NCBI GenBank assembly: GCA_947650285.1
Contig: CANTFL010001416.1
Coordinates: forward strand, 62,001 to 126,000
Direction of reading: 5' to 3'
Source of the DNA: Hyaloperonospora brassicae
Taxonomy: Eukaryota; Oomycota; Peronosporomycetes; Peronosporales; Peronosporaceae
DNA: 64,000 bases
Shown: piece after piece, positions 37,701 to 48,634 of the stretch
Numbering within the stretch: position 1 is the first letter of the stretch
How the letters are laid out: each line of letters begins with the position of its first letter
Position numbers and translations under genes: made by a program
Notes under the pieces: generated by a model
The model's database searches: none
The model's input: only the letters and a program-made list of their open reading frames with translations
Told to the model about the DNA's origin: nothing

Positions 37701-39659
37701 GCTTATTATAATTTACACCGGGAACTACTCAGGTTTGGATGGGCAAAACGGTATATCTCTTACTCATTATGTTTATCAAAAATCAGCCTTTCTTGAAATT
37801 TATTGGCAACGACACGCGTCTCTCTCGAAATGAGAATTCTTCGTTTATTCGGCGGCTAACGGTACGCGATCCAAGAACAACATATAGCTAAATTTTTAAA
37901 GACTATTTAAAGGTTATTATAATGTCTCACGAACAAGGTCAAGCTAATATTAAATTCACATATAAATGCTAGATAATAGAGATCAACAAAGCGCCGGTTT
38001 CGCCATCAAATGAGATCGCTAGACCAATTTGCAGGTTCGAGTCTAGGACGAAAGGAATAAGTAGGCACGGTCAAGTAAGACAATCCTGCACAGGTCAAAG
38101 TGGTAGGATTTTACGACCATTAATTATCGACAATCCAGATCGTTAAACCGATGTCGAGGATTTAAGATCTCGAGACAAATCAAGAGACTCAATGGTCACC
38201 ACATGTTTTAACACGACAGAGCCAAGTGATATAAAGTAGCGACAAATGTATATCGACCGATTTCACAACAATATCGCCAATACTAACCTGCTTTGTGAAG
38301 AAAATTAAACATCGATCAACCTAGCCTGGAGTTGACTGAATCAGGATCTAAAAATCTCGACGCCTTTTTTATAGTTCTCGATCCAGCACAACCTTCGGGT
38401 ATACATAGGGAGCACAAGTTGATCGGTGGCAAGGATATAAGTGCCATTGAATGATCCTGCAATCCTAATCAGCATTTATACTTGCCATCGTATACTCATG
38501 TAATGAGATTCAGATATATATATATATGACTCATCGAGCGTGTTCTTCCATTTCATACAGTTTTTAAGCGATAATTAGTATGTCTTCGCATCTGTAAGTT
38601 GGTCACGGACGTAACTAATAATTACAGCGAGTATTAAATGTCTTGAATCCGATACGTGTCAGAAAAACTTTAATCGGTCGAAGCGAATATAATTTACAAT
38701 ATTAATATGCTGCGTTTTTTACGTTTCTAATAAACACCCAAAGCAATATTACATTAAAAGGGTTTTGAGCACAGCTCAACTAACAAATTCGTATGGACTA
38801 CCTCATAAGCGAACTGATCCACTAACTATCGCTAGACGCGATGAGCGGGTGGTGAGTGGGTAGCTACATTAAAAAGTTGTAAATAAGTGTTGTTGAATTG
38901 AGACCAAAAAGCGCTTAGTAAAAAACGCACACTATTTTCATGTATTCTTAGTCCACTTCTTCGACAAATAATATTGGCAAATTATCCTTAATTCTCCATT
39001 TACAGTGTACGTGAAAAATGCAGGCATCTGTCTGCATTCATTCAGTGCATATAGATTGTTTTGTGTCAGTAGAACAAAGGGCGACTTTCTTGTAGCAAGC
39101 AGTACATTGTTTAGCCAGCATCATGTACATGCCATGCTCCAATTAAAATTTCACATCACTATCTAACAATAATCTAGCCTACTTAATTAGCACGTGAAAT
39201 GGTCAAAATGCTATTTGCGGACGTGAACTCACTACACATATCCACCACTGCTGATTGTAAATATCGAAATTATTTATCAGACAAGATTCGTATATCATTT
39301 GCGTAACTATTCCATTGCATGGTACACTTATATAAGTACTAGCTTTTGATGTACACGAGCTTCTTATCCATATTCAGATCCTTTTTGATTGTCCTAAATT
39401 TATAGCAAAATTGGTATCACTCTAATACGATTGTGGTAATGCGGTGATCGCAAGTTTAATATAATCCTGACTCTCCACAGGATATCACACCATCTACGTG
39501 AAATACTGGCGTGATGCGTTGTAGCGCGATCTAGTATCTTTGAAACGTGCTATGATGTGGGCGCCAATAAACATTCCAGATCATGCGCAATAGACTCTCT
39601 AGGAGACCTTCTGTTTAACGTCTATTCGGCCGCACAACACGGTTGCAGTGCCGGGAAAA

Positions 39660-42600
39660 TTACTGATGTTCACCGAGTGACCCGAACCGAACAGCTCCGC
39701 CAGGCCAAGAAGTGTTAATATCGTCTCGCAAGAGCCATTTCAGCGCATGCTTCGTTAGATGGACTTTTATAGCAACAACGAATAAGGTAAGAATCACCCC
39801 GACCGCCTGCTTTGGCGTGACCAAAAGGTCTAGGTTCACCTTATGACGTATAAACGCCGACGTAGAGGTGCAAAGCCACAAGAACGGGTCATACAATTGG
39901 TCCAGCTTCGCCTTTTTCACTCTGAGGTATCGTTTACGCCGCTGTAAATAAGACGACCGGTAAAATGATGGCATTAATAATAATCACCCAATTTTGCATG
40001 CTGGTCGGTACTTTTGATGCCTCTACAAGACGTTGCCCGAACCAGCGAATGCTCAGTAACCAAGTTTGGTAAACCAGCTCTCCCGTTCCGACTTCATACC
40101 CCAAGTACCGGGTTTTCGCCTACGGAGGAATCACCGTTATTATTTGAAACCACCTGAGACGTACTGCTGTGTTCAGGAAGATTAACTTTATTTTCATCGG
40201 TTGTGCTTGTAAACCCGATATCTCGCCAGATCGAGTAACGAGCCGGGCGTCCGGGCCAATTTGATATTCCCTATCAAAAAAAAGAGTCAAATCGTCCACA
40301 AAACCGAGAAAGTATGCGTAAGGCCGGCACCGCCTGGAACAGGTTGCCTACGCAGAGCCGGAGGCGTTTAAAACGCCAAGACGAGGAACAACACCACCTA
40401 AAAAAGTAAGGGTGTCAATATACAGCCTTGGCATGTATCGGACCGGGTAGGAACGGGTTTGGATTGGAAGCTATTATGCACGAAGCGTGCCGTCATTCCA
40501 GTCAGCATACGTCGAATTAGCTGATAAAAGATTCGTCAACATGAAACTGTCGTAGAGCTTTGTACATGAGCTCCCTGTTCACAGTCTCGTAAACTTTCTA
40601 ATAATCAAGCAACAGAATTATAGGCGGGCGCTTTCCAGCTGCATCGCGCTACCTCAGCGTACACCTTCTGCGCACAACGATTAAGCAGTTTAACCCGAAT
40701 TCTCCCGCGTGTAGCGAAGGTTGCTGTGCGGGTTCCGATTAAGAGATACATCGCTTAAACTACTTCTACCTTAAGTATCTCCCGGATTGCTATCCACTTT
40801 CTGCAAACACTTACTCAATTGAAAGTAAATACGAGACTGATTTTATTTAATGTATTTCAATATCAATCTAATTAGCTGTTAAAAAAATTGATCGGACGCG
40901 CGCTTCTGTGAGACGCGGTCCCTACGTGGCGATCTTTAAAGACTGCGGATGACGTCGATCGATGACGTCACCCTGATATGTCTTGTGTATTTACACCAAA
41001 CACAATATCAGTGTGGCTGCACTTGTGTATACCACACACAGTTAAGCAAGTTCGCCTTGGCTGTAACACTCAATTGATAGACCTAACTGCGTATGCGCAA
41101 TTAGGACCACACCTTTGTCACCGTCGGACTCAATTGCGTGTAACGGGGTTAACCCCGTTTCAATAATAACGCGGCTAGAATCAGCCGGAAGGTTGTTACC
41201 CTCGTGAAATAAAACAATTTAAACAAGCATCTTCATGACAAGCTTCAGCATTTGTCTGCCTCGAAAAAAGCCTTGCTGCGAAAATTTAATCATAATTGGT
41301 TGGAACCTTGCAAGCGCGTATCCAAAATCTTCGCATAAATTTTGTTATTGGTCTGTAGCAATGAAATCGGGCGTTCTACCAAATCTTCCGCCGAATTGTC
41401 CTTCTTGCGCAACGGAATCATTAGAGCCTCCGAGAACGAAGGCGGCATATCGGCTCCATGCATAACCTCGTTACTCACCAGCACTAAAAGCATAACGAGT
41501 AGATCAGATGTATCCTTTATAAAATTAGATATTAAGACCGTACGGACCGGCCATTTTGTGCCGACTTAGGTCTCAATTTGTTTACAGAACCTCCACTTCA
41601 GAGATACCCGCAAGATGGGCACATTATCGACAGAATACAGCCGCCGTTCGGCCAAAATTGTGACAAAAGATCTTACTGATGCCGATAATGCCTTAAAAGA
41701 CTCTTGGCGATGAACGGTATCGAGGGTCGGCGACCATTCCTAGGCAAATTTGTCTGCAACGGTCATATTCCACCTAAAATCCGGGCCGTGCTTATTGTCG
41801 ATCCAAGATACAGTTTGATCACTTTCCCAGTCAGCTACTCACTTAAAGGACCAGTTGATGCGAGCTGTGTTCCATTCCAAATGCTGCACGAGTCGGGCCA
41901 AATGCTCCTGTCTCAGATGCTCCATGTTCGTCGATATCCACTGGTCTCGTACAATAAATTGTCGCTGTTCGCGCCGCAACAGATTATTCCCGTATCGATA
42001 TCTCCTTTGCCGCGCTCGTTTGCGAACCCGGATTATACACAGTTGACAATCTTCCACCGCCGCGTCCCATTGACGGACGCTCATACTTCTGCCTACTCCC
42101 AAGCCATCCATCTCATTCAAGAGTTCGTCCACGACGCGTGCAGGTTGGCCGGCCTGGATGGGGTGTGACACTTGACGCCAGGTGGGATGATGTCTAGATG
42201 GCCGCCGCTCTTTGAGGTAAAGCTCCACTGCTTGATGATCAGATGGAGAGGGCGAAGTCCGGAACGCCACCCATGATACCTCGGCAGCCCAGATAGCCGA
42301 AGCGTAGAAACGGTCGAGACATCTAGCTCGTTTGCCCTCCCAATGCGTAAAATGCTCTACCGGGACAGCCGCTTCCTCCTACTCCGCATGTTTGCACAGT
42401 AACCTGATGTCAGCCTATTCGTGAGCGTAAATCACCCCCTCCTGCGCCGGGATTTCTGGCCGACTCGACCGACGGAGACTATGACCTACATAATAAAGAA
42501 CTATGTACGCAATTTAATCCCATGCAATGATGAAGCTGTCCCTAAGAAGGGCTTAGCGGTAAAACGACGAGAAGAACTGCTCGCGATCATACCGGAGCGT

Positions 42601-42760
42601 CGGGGCATACAAATTTACAAGCACGAGGCCGTCGATGGAAATCGCAATCACGTGCGTACTCCATACCATGAAATCTCCGACCTCCGACACGCTCCGACCG
42701 AGACAAAGCCAGTACGAAACTGTGTAACAGTGTGCAATTTTATGTGTATTTTGTGCCAAT
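39660..42760 (-). mobile_element. Decayed LINE (non-LTR retrotransposon), endonuclease and reverse transcriptase
   Basis: Reading the minus strand downward: 42759-42553 contains GLVLVNLYAPT, a core strand of APE-type endonuclease. 42270-41839 begins with SDHQAVEL, the end of the endonuclease (SDH motif), and leads into a linker. 41493-41290 has PSFSEALMIPLRKKDNSAED and RPISLLQTNNKIYAKILDTR, the first reverse transcriptase blocks. Around 40306-40281 GFVDDLTLF gives the catalytic FxDD box. Farther down, SGLQAQPMK and TRYLGYEVGTGELV are typical of the thumb. 39974-39660 ends with LLVTPKQAVGV and KHALKWLLRD. Numerous stops and shifts make it dead. The C-terminal zinc region seen in the copy at 25011-26483 is missing. 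About 40800-41230 does not read as LINE and may be an insertion. Confidence 0.75.
41139..41162. repeat. LTR-type palindromic terminus inside the LINE
   Basis: TGTAACGGGGTTAACCCCGT is followed by TTCA. Positions 41142-41159 form a perfect 18-base palindrome. It matches the outer ends at 61883 and 63062 and lies in a stretch where LINE coding sequence is interrupted, so it may mark the end of a solo LTR inserted into the LINE. Confidence 0.55.
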
Positions 42761-44380
42761 AACTATAAGTTGATAGGAGAGCTTTTAATATGAAAGATTG
42801 AGGCAAAGTGACTGTCCATGTGTGCGTGCTCGAAAGTAGGATTATACAAGCTAATTTGCTTTACTTCATCATAAGTTGTGCCAAAGTGTCAATCTACAAC
42901 GACATGTGGACTGTGGACGAGTTGTACATGCTGGTGCTTCAACGTATACGCACGTGCACCCGTTTTCATGCATGCTCATACGCGCGTCCTTAAATGAAAA
43001 TAATCGTTATGTTGTATTCAATGACAGGTAAGCATATACATGTTGGTCAACATGCCATTCATGTGCTATCCCGATGACCCGTTCTCCCGTGCGTAAATGG
43101 TGTACAGCGTGGTTGCTGTGTTCAACAAAACGCTGGGCATCAGTGATGGTATTACGTGACACCTGTTGTTAAGCTGCCAGCTGCTTGGGTCCGTGTGTCA
43201 GGTGCCCGTCGGTCTGGGCATTTTCGACATTTCGCCACGCAAGCAGTAGATGGCGTATACTACGATTGATCGGTCGTCAACGATGAGAATATGCGTGTGT
43301 ACGTATGGCGAATAAATATTTAATGGAGCTTTTTTAGTTCATTCTGTGACTACAGTAGATGTAGTACCGTAGATGGGTGGATGGGTGGGTGGCAGGTTGC
43401 TCACTATGTTCAACGTTATTTTTGTGGCTGCGTGAACATGATGGGCTTCAACCCGTACGTCGAGTGCTATCCAAAGACCCACGTCAAGTACTCTCATACT
43501 TACGGGCTGAAGAAGATCATATTGAAGTACGCGAAGGTCGGCTATTCTCGTCCGATCATGTGTAAATTATTTTTTGCGACAAGGGCGTGAAAAATAATGA
43601 CTGCTACGGAAACCAGCGCATGTTTTACAATGTAAGGAGCGAGAGAGGGAAAGTGTAAAATTTTGTGAAGATGACAAAAGTGACAACGAATCTGCTTCGT
43701 GCGAGTATGCTAAGTGAATGAAAAAGGAGATGGGGTGACCTACGAGATCGTGGGTGGCAACGTGTTTGGGTAGACTACAGAAGTCGTTAACTTCGTTGAA
43801 ACCAAGATTAAGCTTTAAAGTGGTAGAGATGCATGTGGTCGGTCAGAGGATAGGCTCTAAATATAGATAATTGATGCGTGTTTGTAGCTCTGACCACGAT
43901 TGGCGTTTCAATCAAGAACGGTGTCGGATACTTCCAGTCGCACTACAGCGACAAGAAAAGGACCATGTGCGAGTTTATTCCGTACATGATGTATGATAAC
44001 CGGAAGAAAGTGAAAAAGACGACGGAGGGTCCAACCTTCTAGCACGACAATTACACGCCGTCACGTGATACGCATCTATCATAACCGAGACGATTCAGAG
44101 CGAGCTGAACTCGACGCTTATGGGTGAAATGGATTATTGTAGTATCCTGTATATACGCTGTATCATGAGAGTCAGGACGAGCTAACGGGTCTCGTCGATT
44201 TTGTTTAAATATACTTGTTGTGATAATCATTCTATAGTGCGGTATCACTCAGCCGGTATACAATGGCGTGAAGACCAACACCTATGGGTACTGCGGAGTG
44301 ATAATTAATCCGATGATGTTTGTAGTATGCGCAGGTGCTGGATCTACAATGCGCCCGGCGGCTTGAAGTTGTCTGTATCA
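42761..44380 (+). other. Unassigned protein-like fragments between two mobile elements
   Basis: On the plus strand 43381-43590 reads [20 protein letters not shown] and [20 protein letters not shown]. 43895-44041 reads GVSIKNGVGYFQSHYSDKKR and later EFIPYMMYDNRKKVKKTTEG. 44250-44345 reads VYNGVKTNTYGYCGVIINPM. Aromatic and Cys content suggest former coding sequence, possibly a secreted or structural protein. The last piece faintly recalls the start of trypsin-like proteases (CGG-LI-P), without the catalytic His. I could not join the pieces into an intact frame, and call no function. Confidence 0.3.
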
Positions 44381-44389
44381 TTGGATGTG

Positions 44390-46322
44390 TTTAATTAGAT
44401 TACCAGCTTTGTGCAGCTTGCGCATTGACTTGAGGACGTTTTGTGCTCCGAGGACTTTGATGTTGTGCTCGTCAATAAACGAAAGTAACTGCAATTAGGC
44501 GACATCGCCAAGCTCCAACACATCGTCTCGATACTGAGGAGATGTCTCATCAAGCACGAAGCCATTAGAAAAAAACAGCTTCATGAATGCAACGACAAGT
44601 TTGGCGGTGGTTTTTGTGTGCTTGCTCGAGCTATCAACGAATCTCAGAGGTGGGGTTTCTGGGTATACCAGGAAAAACAGACAACCTCCAGGTTTGTTGA
44701 CGACTCGTTCGGCGACTTTTGGCTGGTGGTTCATTTCTTTTATCCTCACTTCTTTCGTGTGTGGTTTTTGGGTGTGCTTTGTTGTAGACCTCAGCTTCAA
44801 TCATCGAGACGCGAGATTGAGCTTTTGGCTGAACTTGATTAACTGTTCAATCAATAAACATTGACGAAGATATATTGAATGCTTTGTGATGTCGATCGTG
44901 CTGTCTATAGCCTTGATGGAATTCAATTGCATATTTGTCTTCGTGTAGCAGGTTAGATGTGAATACCAAGCTAGAAGATCGCTGATGGAGTAACCTTGCT
45001 GGATTACATACGCTTCCAAACGTGTGACTACAAGTCCGTCTTTCTTGAGCTGCTTCAACGATGGATAATGAAGCAGCAGGTAAGTGATAAGCGTTTCTAC
45101 CACTCTTTCGTTCACGTTTTATTGTGTATTCATAAGCCCTTGAGATGCATTGAAGAGCGCTGTCGCAACAGTTTGTATCTTTGTCTGTGTACCGGAGTCT
45201 AAGACATCAAGTGATAGAAGAGATACGTCGGAATCGAGGTGTCGACCACTCAAGACCCTGGCAACCTTATGGCCTTCGGAAGCTGTATTAAAGACGTACG
45301 CGAAGGCCTGATTCTTCGCTGTCATATTCTAGGCGCCTCGGTCGAAGATTCAATGTACACACAATCCAGCCCCATTTGCATGCTGCGCCCCTCTACGCCG
45401 AAATGAGTGAGATGTCAAGCGCTCGGATACGCCAGATTTTATAGCAACCCGATCAACAAATCGTTTGACGTAGCTATGCAAACCAGGAGCGGTATCTGGG
45501 CTGATCTCCTTCTAAGGAGCGGTGGACAATATATCCAGTGAAGACACCACAACCTCTGGGTGATCAAGCAAATCGATGAGCGGAGTTGCTGGAATTAATA
45601 TGAACTATGAAATAGCCACCTGCTCAGGAAGCTGACTCAGTACGGATATAGTTGGCGATGAGTGGGTCACGAGGGCGAGAGCTATGGTAAGTGGAGGACA
45701 TGTGGTGAAGTCATCGTCAGGGAAAAGTGATATACCTTGCTCTTCAAAATTTTGATTCGGATGAATCGGACATAGAATATGTCGCCCGAGCCGATAGACA
45801 GGTTAGCCTTCCGCAGCATTGTGAGGTCCGATGCACGCCCAAAGAGGTACCAAAGCCGACACAACAGCGCCGCATCTTGGTAGCCAACACTAGTAACCGC
45901 AATTGAATACAATTATTCCATCATTTTTTCGAGTGCAGAGTTTGTGCATGCTGGGGCCTTGTCAACAAAGGACCCTGATTCACGCTTCATGCAATGGCGT
46001 TCGAGCGTCTGTCTCTTTCCGTGCAAATTCTTTTCAACCACTGCTCGATGCTGCGGGACTACTCCATCAGCCAATTCTTGGCTTGTCGAAAGTACTACAT
46101 GACCGAGTGTAGATCTAAGAGCTGTCCCTTTCGGCTCTCCTTGAACGCGAGATACATGCTTAGCTTTTCCATCACAGCTTATAAGGCGAGACGTGCTTTC
46201 TCGCGCTGCATGCAATCCCAAGTAACCTCTTCCTGCTCCAGGAACTTTATAAATGAGCGCGCTGCATTCTCACGGGCACGCTTAGTGTTGGCAGGTGCTA
46301 GGTCGGTCAGACTCATCTTCGG
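44390..46322 (-). mobile_element. Crypton-like tyrosine recombinase element, decayed
   Basis: The minus frame starts MSLTDLAPANTKRARENAAR at about 46317, an N-terminal SAM-like core-binding domain, then passes stops and shifts. 45912-45682 holds LLCRLWYLFGRASDL, the first catalytic arginine box (Arg at 45837). 45409-45395 encodes HSFRR, the H-x-x-R box, inside LTSHSFRRRGAQHANG. About 37 codons later AFAYVFN offers the candidate nucleophile tyrosine (near 45298). The protein continues through 45115-44801 and 44800-44495 (KLVVAFMKLFF, YRDDVLELGDVA) to about 44390, roughly 640 residues in all. Single-domain tyrosine recombinases with this layout occur as Cryptons and related elements in oomycetes. 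At least two in-frame stops near the H-x-x-R box show it is inactive. No reverse transcriptase accompanies it, which argues against DIRS. Confidence 0.68.
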
Positions 46323-47770
46323 TGGAGATATATAAGCTTGGATGTTGTTTGTAAAATATGCGATTGCGTTACCTTTTGTCGGAAATGTCGGAGCTTGGAT
46401 GTTATTTTGAAAAAATGCGAATAACTTGGTGTTTGTATTGTGATATCCATACCAGCACTGTTCTCTACGACTTGATACGTCGAAGAGGTAGCTGCGGGAG
46501 CTTTACTTGTCCATCTACTCTCTGATTGGTTACAAATATTGCCTTTGTTTAATTTGACTCGCTAAAAAAGGGTTGTATGTCACTACGCTCACACTATTGG
46601 TCAATACATTCAATATGTTATATAAGTGTGGTCGGAGATTTGATGTTATGTATCCATAGTATTATGGCTCCAAACTGACGTGCTCTGAGCGGCCTTGGGT
46701 GTCCATAATATCGCAATACCCCCTCCCCCCGCACGCCCGACCCGCGGCTAGCGAATGAGGGTAAACATATACCGCACATGGATTATTATTCATTGTAGAG
46801 AATGCAGTTGCTGGACGACTTTAATATTTCATAAATTTTCCATTCTCGGATAATGTTTCACGGATATTTGTATTTTGTCGACCCATGCAATGGTGTACGA
46901 AATCGTCCATGCGTCCCTCACCTCGCGATCTCGTATATACGTGGAGAGGGTGCAACTTTAGATATCGTAGCTTCGTGAGGATGTATTCTGGTGGAGCGAA
47001 TACACCAGTCAACGGAAGTTGCACCACAACCAATTGATATCGGTAGACTCAAACTTGCAATCATTTATTTGTTCCCCCGCCTGCCAACAGCTCATCCTGA
47101 TGGTAGTTGACTTAGATGGACAGTGCTTGGGCACTGGTAACCGATCATGTGCGCGCAGCTAGCTCATCGCCTGTATCGAAGAGCAGTCACAGTCAGCTTG
47201 CCTGAGCTGGGTGACGCTGTCCTGGAACATAGTGATCGTGATCTCGTAGGAGGTTGTACCTGAGCATCATCGTATCACACGAGCTCTAGCGCGCACGGCA
47301 TTATACGAGCGATCTTCATCGGCATAGAGGCGATACCGCAGCCGAAACACCTTTCGATACGACACTGGACCATTTTTATCGCAGAAATAATGATCGAGTC
47401 GTTCTTTGTCCAGGACAGTACAAATCAGCAATGACTGCCCCAACCTTCAGATACATTATCCCCCTCTCTCTCCATCATGGAGAGCTCTTTTAACTGTCCT
47501 ACGGACGCGTTAGACAAGCGTGTTCCCTTGCCTAGCGTGTGCGTTTTCCCATTACAGCTTCTATGTCGAACCTCCCGCAAGTCTATCTGCCAAAACCGTC
47601 GGTCTCAGTTGCCCAGCGATTGTTTGCAGTCAAGCGCTGTGCCTGTCGCTCTCTATCATGCTCAAATTCATGCTTTTGAGGTCAGATGAACTTCCATCAC
47701 TCGTCCACTTCTCTTACTTCGTGACAGACGGACGGCCCGGACAGCAATTTTCCTGGACACCAATTGCATA
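46323..47770. other. No supported gene
   Basis: Short frames only. Two phrases around 46335 and 46395 (GCTTGGATGTT followed by AATATGCGA or AATGCGA) form a loose direct repeat of about 55 bases. A C-rich run lies at about 46720-46745. The last 300 bases upstream of 47771 contain pyrimidine stretches that may belong to the PX gene promoter. Confidence 0.4.
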
Positions 47771-48634
47771 ATGGAGCCACGTCACGTTTCGGCTCTGGCG
47801 GCCGACGAGTTGGTACGTCACACGCGCGAGTTGGTCGAACGTCGCAGCTCCGTTGCCGTCGATAATTTGCTGCAGCGGACACGCCACTCATTGAGCGATC
47901 GTATGGCCACGTCCGAAGCCCATCTCCCGAGCTTCAGTGTACTTCCCGACCACGTGATCATTGGAACAACTGTGCGCTTTCTGGACGTCTTCCGCGTGAG
48001 CGACCACTGCACCTTCAAGCTGCTCGTGGACACGGGCAAAGAGCAGTTTGCGATACAGAGGCGCTATTCTCAATTTCGTGCGTTGCGACAGCAATTGCTG
48101 CGGAAGGTACACGCGTCTGAGACAGCTCAGGAAAAGGGACGTGAGCGCCGATGCCCCAACGGCGCGTGTCAAGTGCTTGCTCGGCAACTTGCCACGCTGA
48201 AATTCCCACGGCGCAAGTTGAAGCTGAAGCTACACCGAGACGACGATATCCGGACTGCGAGAGAGCGACAGATGCAGCTGCAGCATTTCATCGCGTCGAC
48301 GCTTGCCGTGTACCGCATGGCCCCGAAGCGCCAAGTGCGCTGCTGTGTCAACCTCCAGTGTCACGTACTCACTGCAATTGGATCTTTCTTGGACATAAGG
48401 GACCTGGGCGAAGAAGAGCCGGCTGGATGGACGTCGAACAGTCATGGCACCGCTAGTTCTGATGAAGTTCCACTGCAGGATACGCCATCATGTCTGGTAG
48501 CTGGTGCGTCATCGAGTAGCACCACAGAAAACGATCTGAATGAGTCACCCGTTCCACGGGACACGTCAATGCTGTGTCTAGAAGAGCTTTTCACGATTAT
48601 GGAGGACACGGAGCATTCACAGGACACGGAATAG
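47771..48634 (+). CDS. PX-domain protein
   Basis: This is a single-exon frame of 287 residues. Residues about 60-180 form a PX domain: VRFLDVFRVSDHCTFKLLVD (strands), then AIQRRYSQFRALRQQLL with the Arg-Arg-Tyr lipid-contact motif at 97-99. KFPRRKLKLKLHRDDDIRTA carries a basic patch in place of the usual Pro-rich loop, followed by the helix ERQMQLQHFIA. An insert with Cys and basic residues (GRERRCPNGACQ) separates the halves. Such domains read PI3P or related lipids on endosomes and vacuoles. The N-terminal 50 residues look helical and the C-terminal 70 are Ser/Asp/Glu-rich and disordered. It is not a close copy of the small PX protein at 3243-4040. The start is the first ATG after an upstream stop and gives the full domain. 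Confidence 0.8.
   Translation: MEPRHVSALAADELVRHTRELVERRSSVAVDNLLQRTRHSLSDRMATSEAHLPSFSVLPDHVIIGTTVRFLDVFRVSDHCTFKLLVDTGKEQFAIQRRYSQFRALRQQLLRKVHASETAQEKGRERRCPNGACQVLARQLATLKFPRRKLKLKLHRDDDIRTARERQMQLQHFIASTLAVYRMAPKRQVRCCVNLQCHVLTAIGSFLDIRDLGEEEPAGWTSNSHGTASSDEVPLQDTPSCLVAGASSSSTTENDLNESPVPRDTSMLCLEELFTIMEDTEHSQDTE

Larger units (their letters stand above)
29222..39659. other. AT-rich gene desert
   Basis: Apart from the Inr candidate and two repeats listed separately, I find no supported gene in about 10 kb. Open frames are at most about 157 residues near the left edge and rarely exceed 100 beyond it. Two minus-strand pieces, 33584-33291 (97 residues, includes DHDRYRQAVALLRSHYSVRY) and 31140-30767, look faintly protein-like but match no family. 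From 36400 to 39600 even short frames are scarce and A/T is very high. This suggests old, strongly decayed repeat DNA. Confidence 0.45.

Noticed and set aside
38025..38055. tRNA gene suggested by GGTTCGAGTC (B-box-like)
   Set aside because: No A box at the right distance and no acceptor stem can be formed.
44250..44345. Trypsin-like protease start (YGYCGVIINPM)
   Set aside because: The catalytic His region does not follow, and no Asp or Ser blocks are nearby; similarity is too short.
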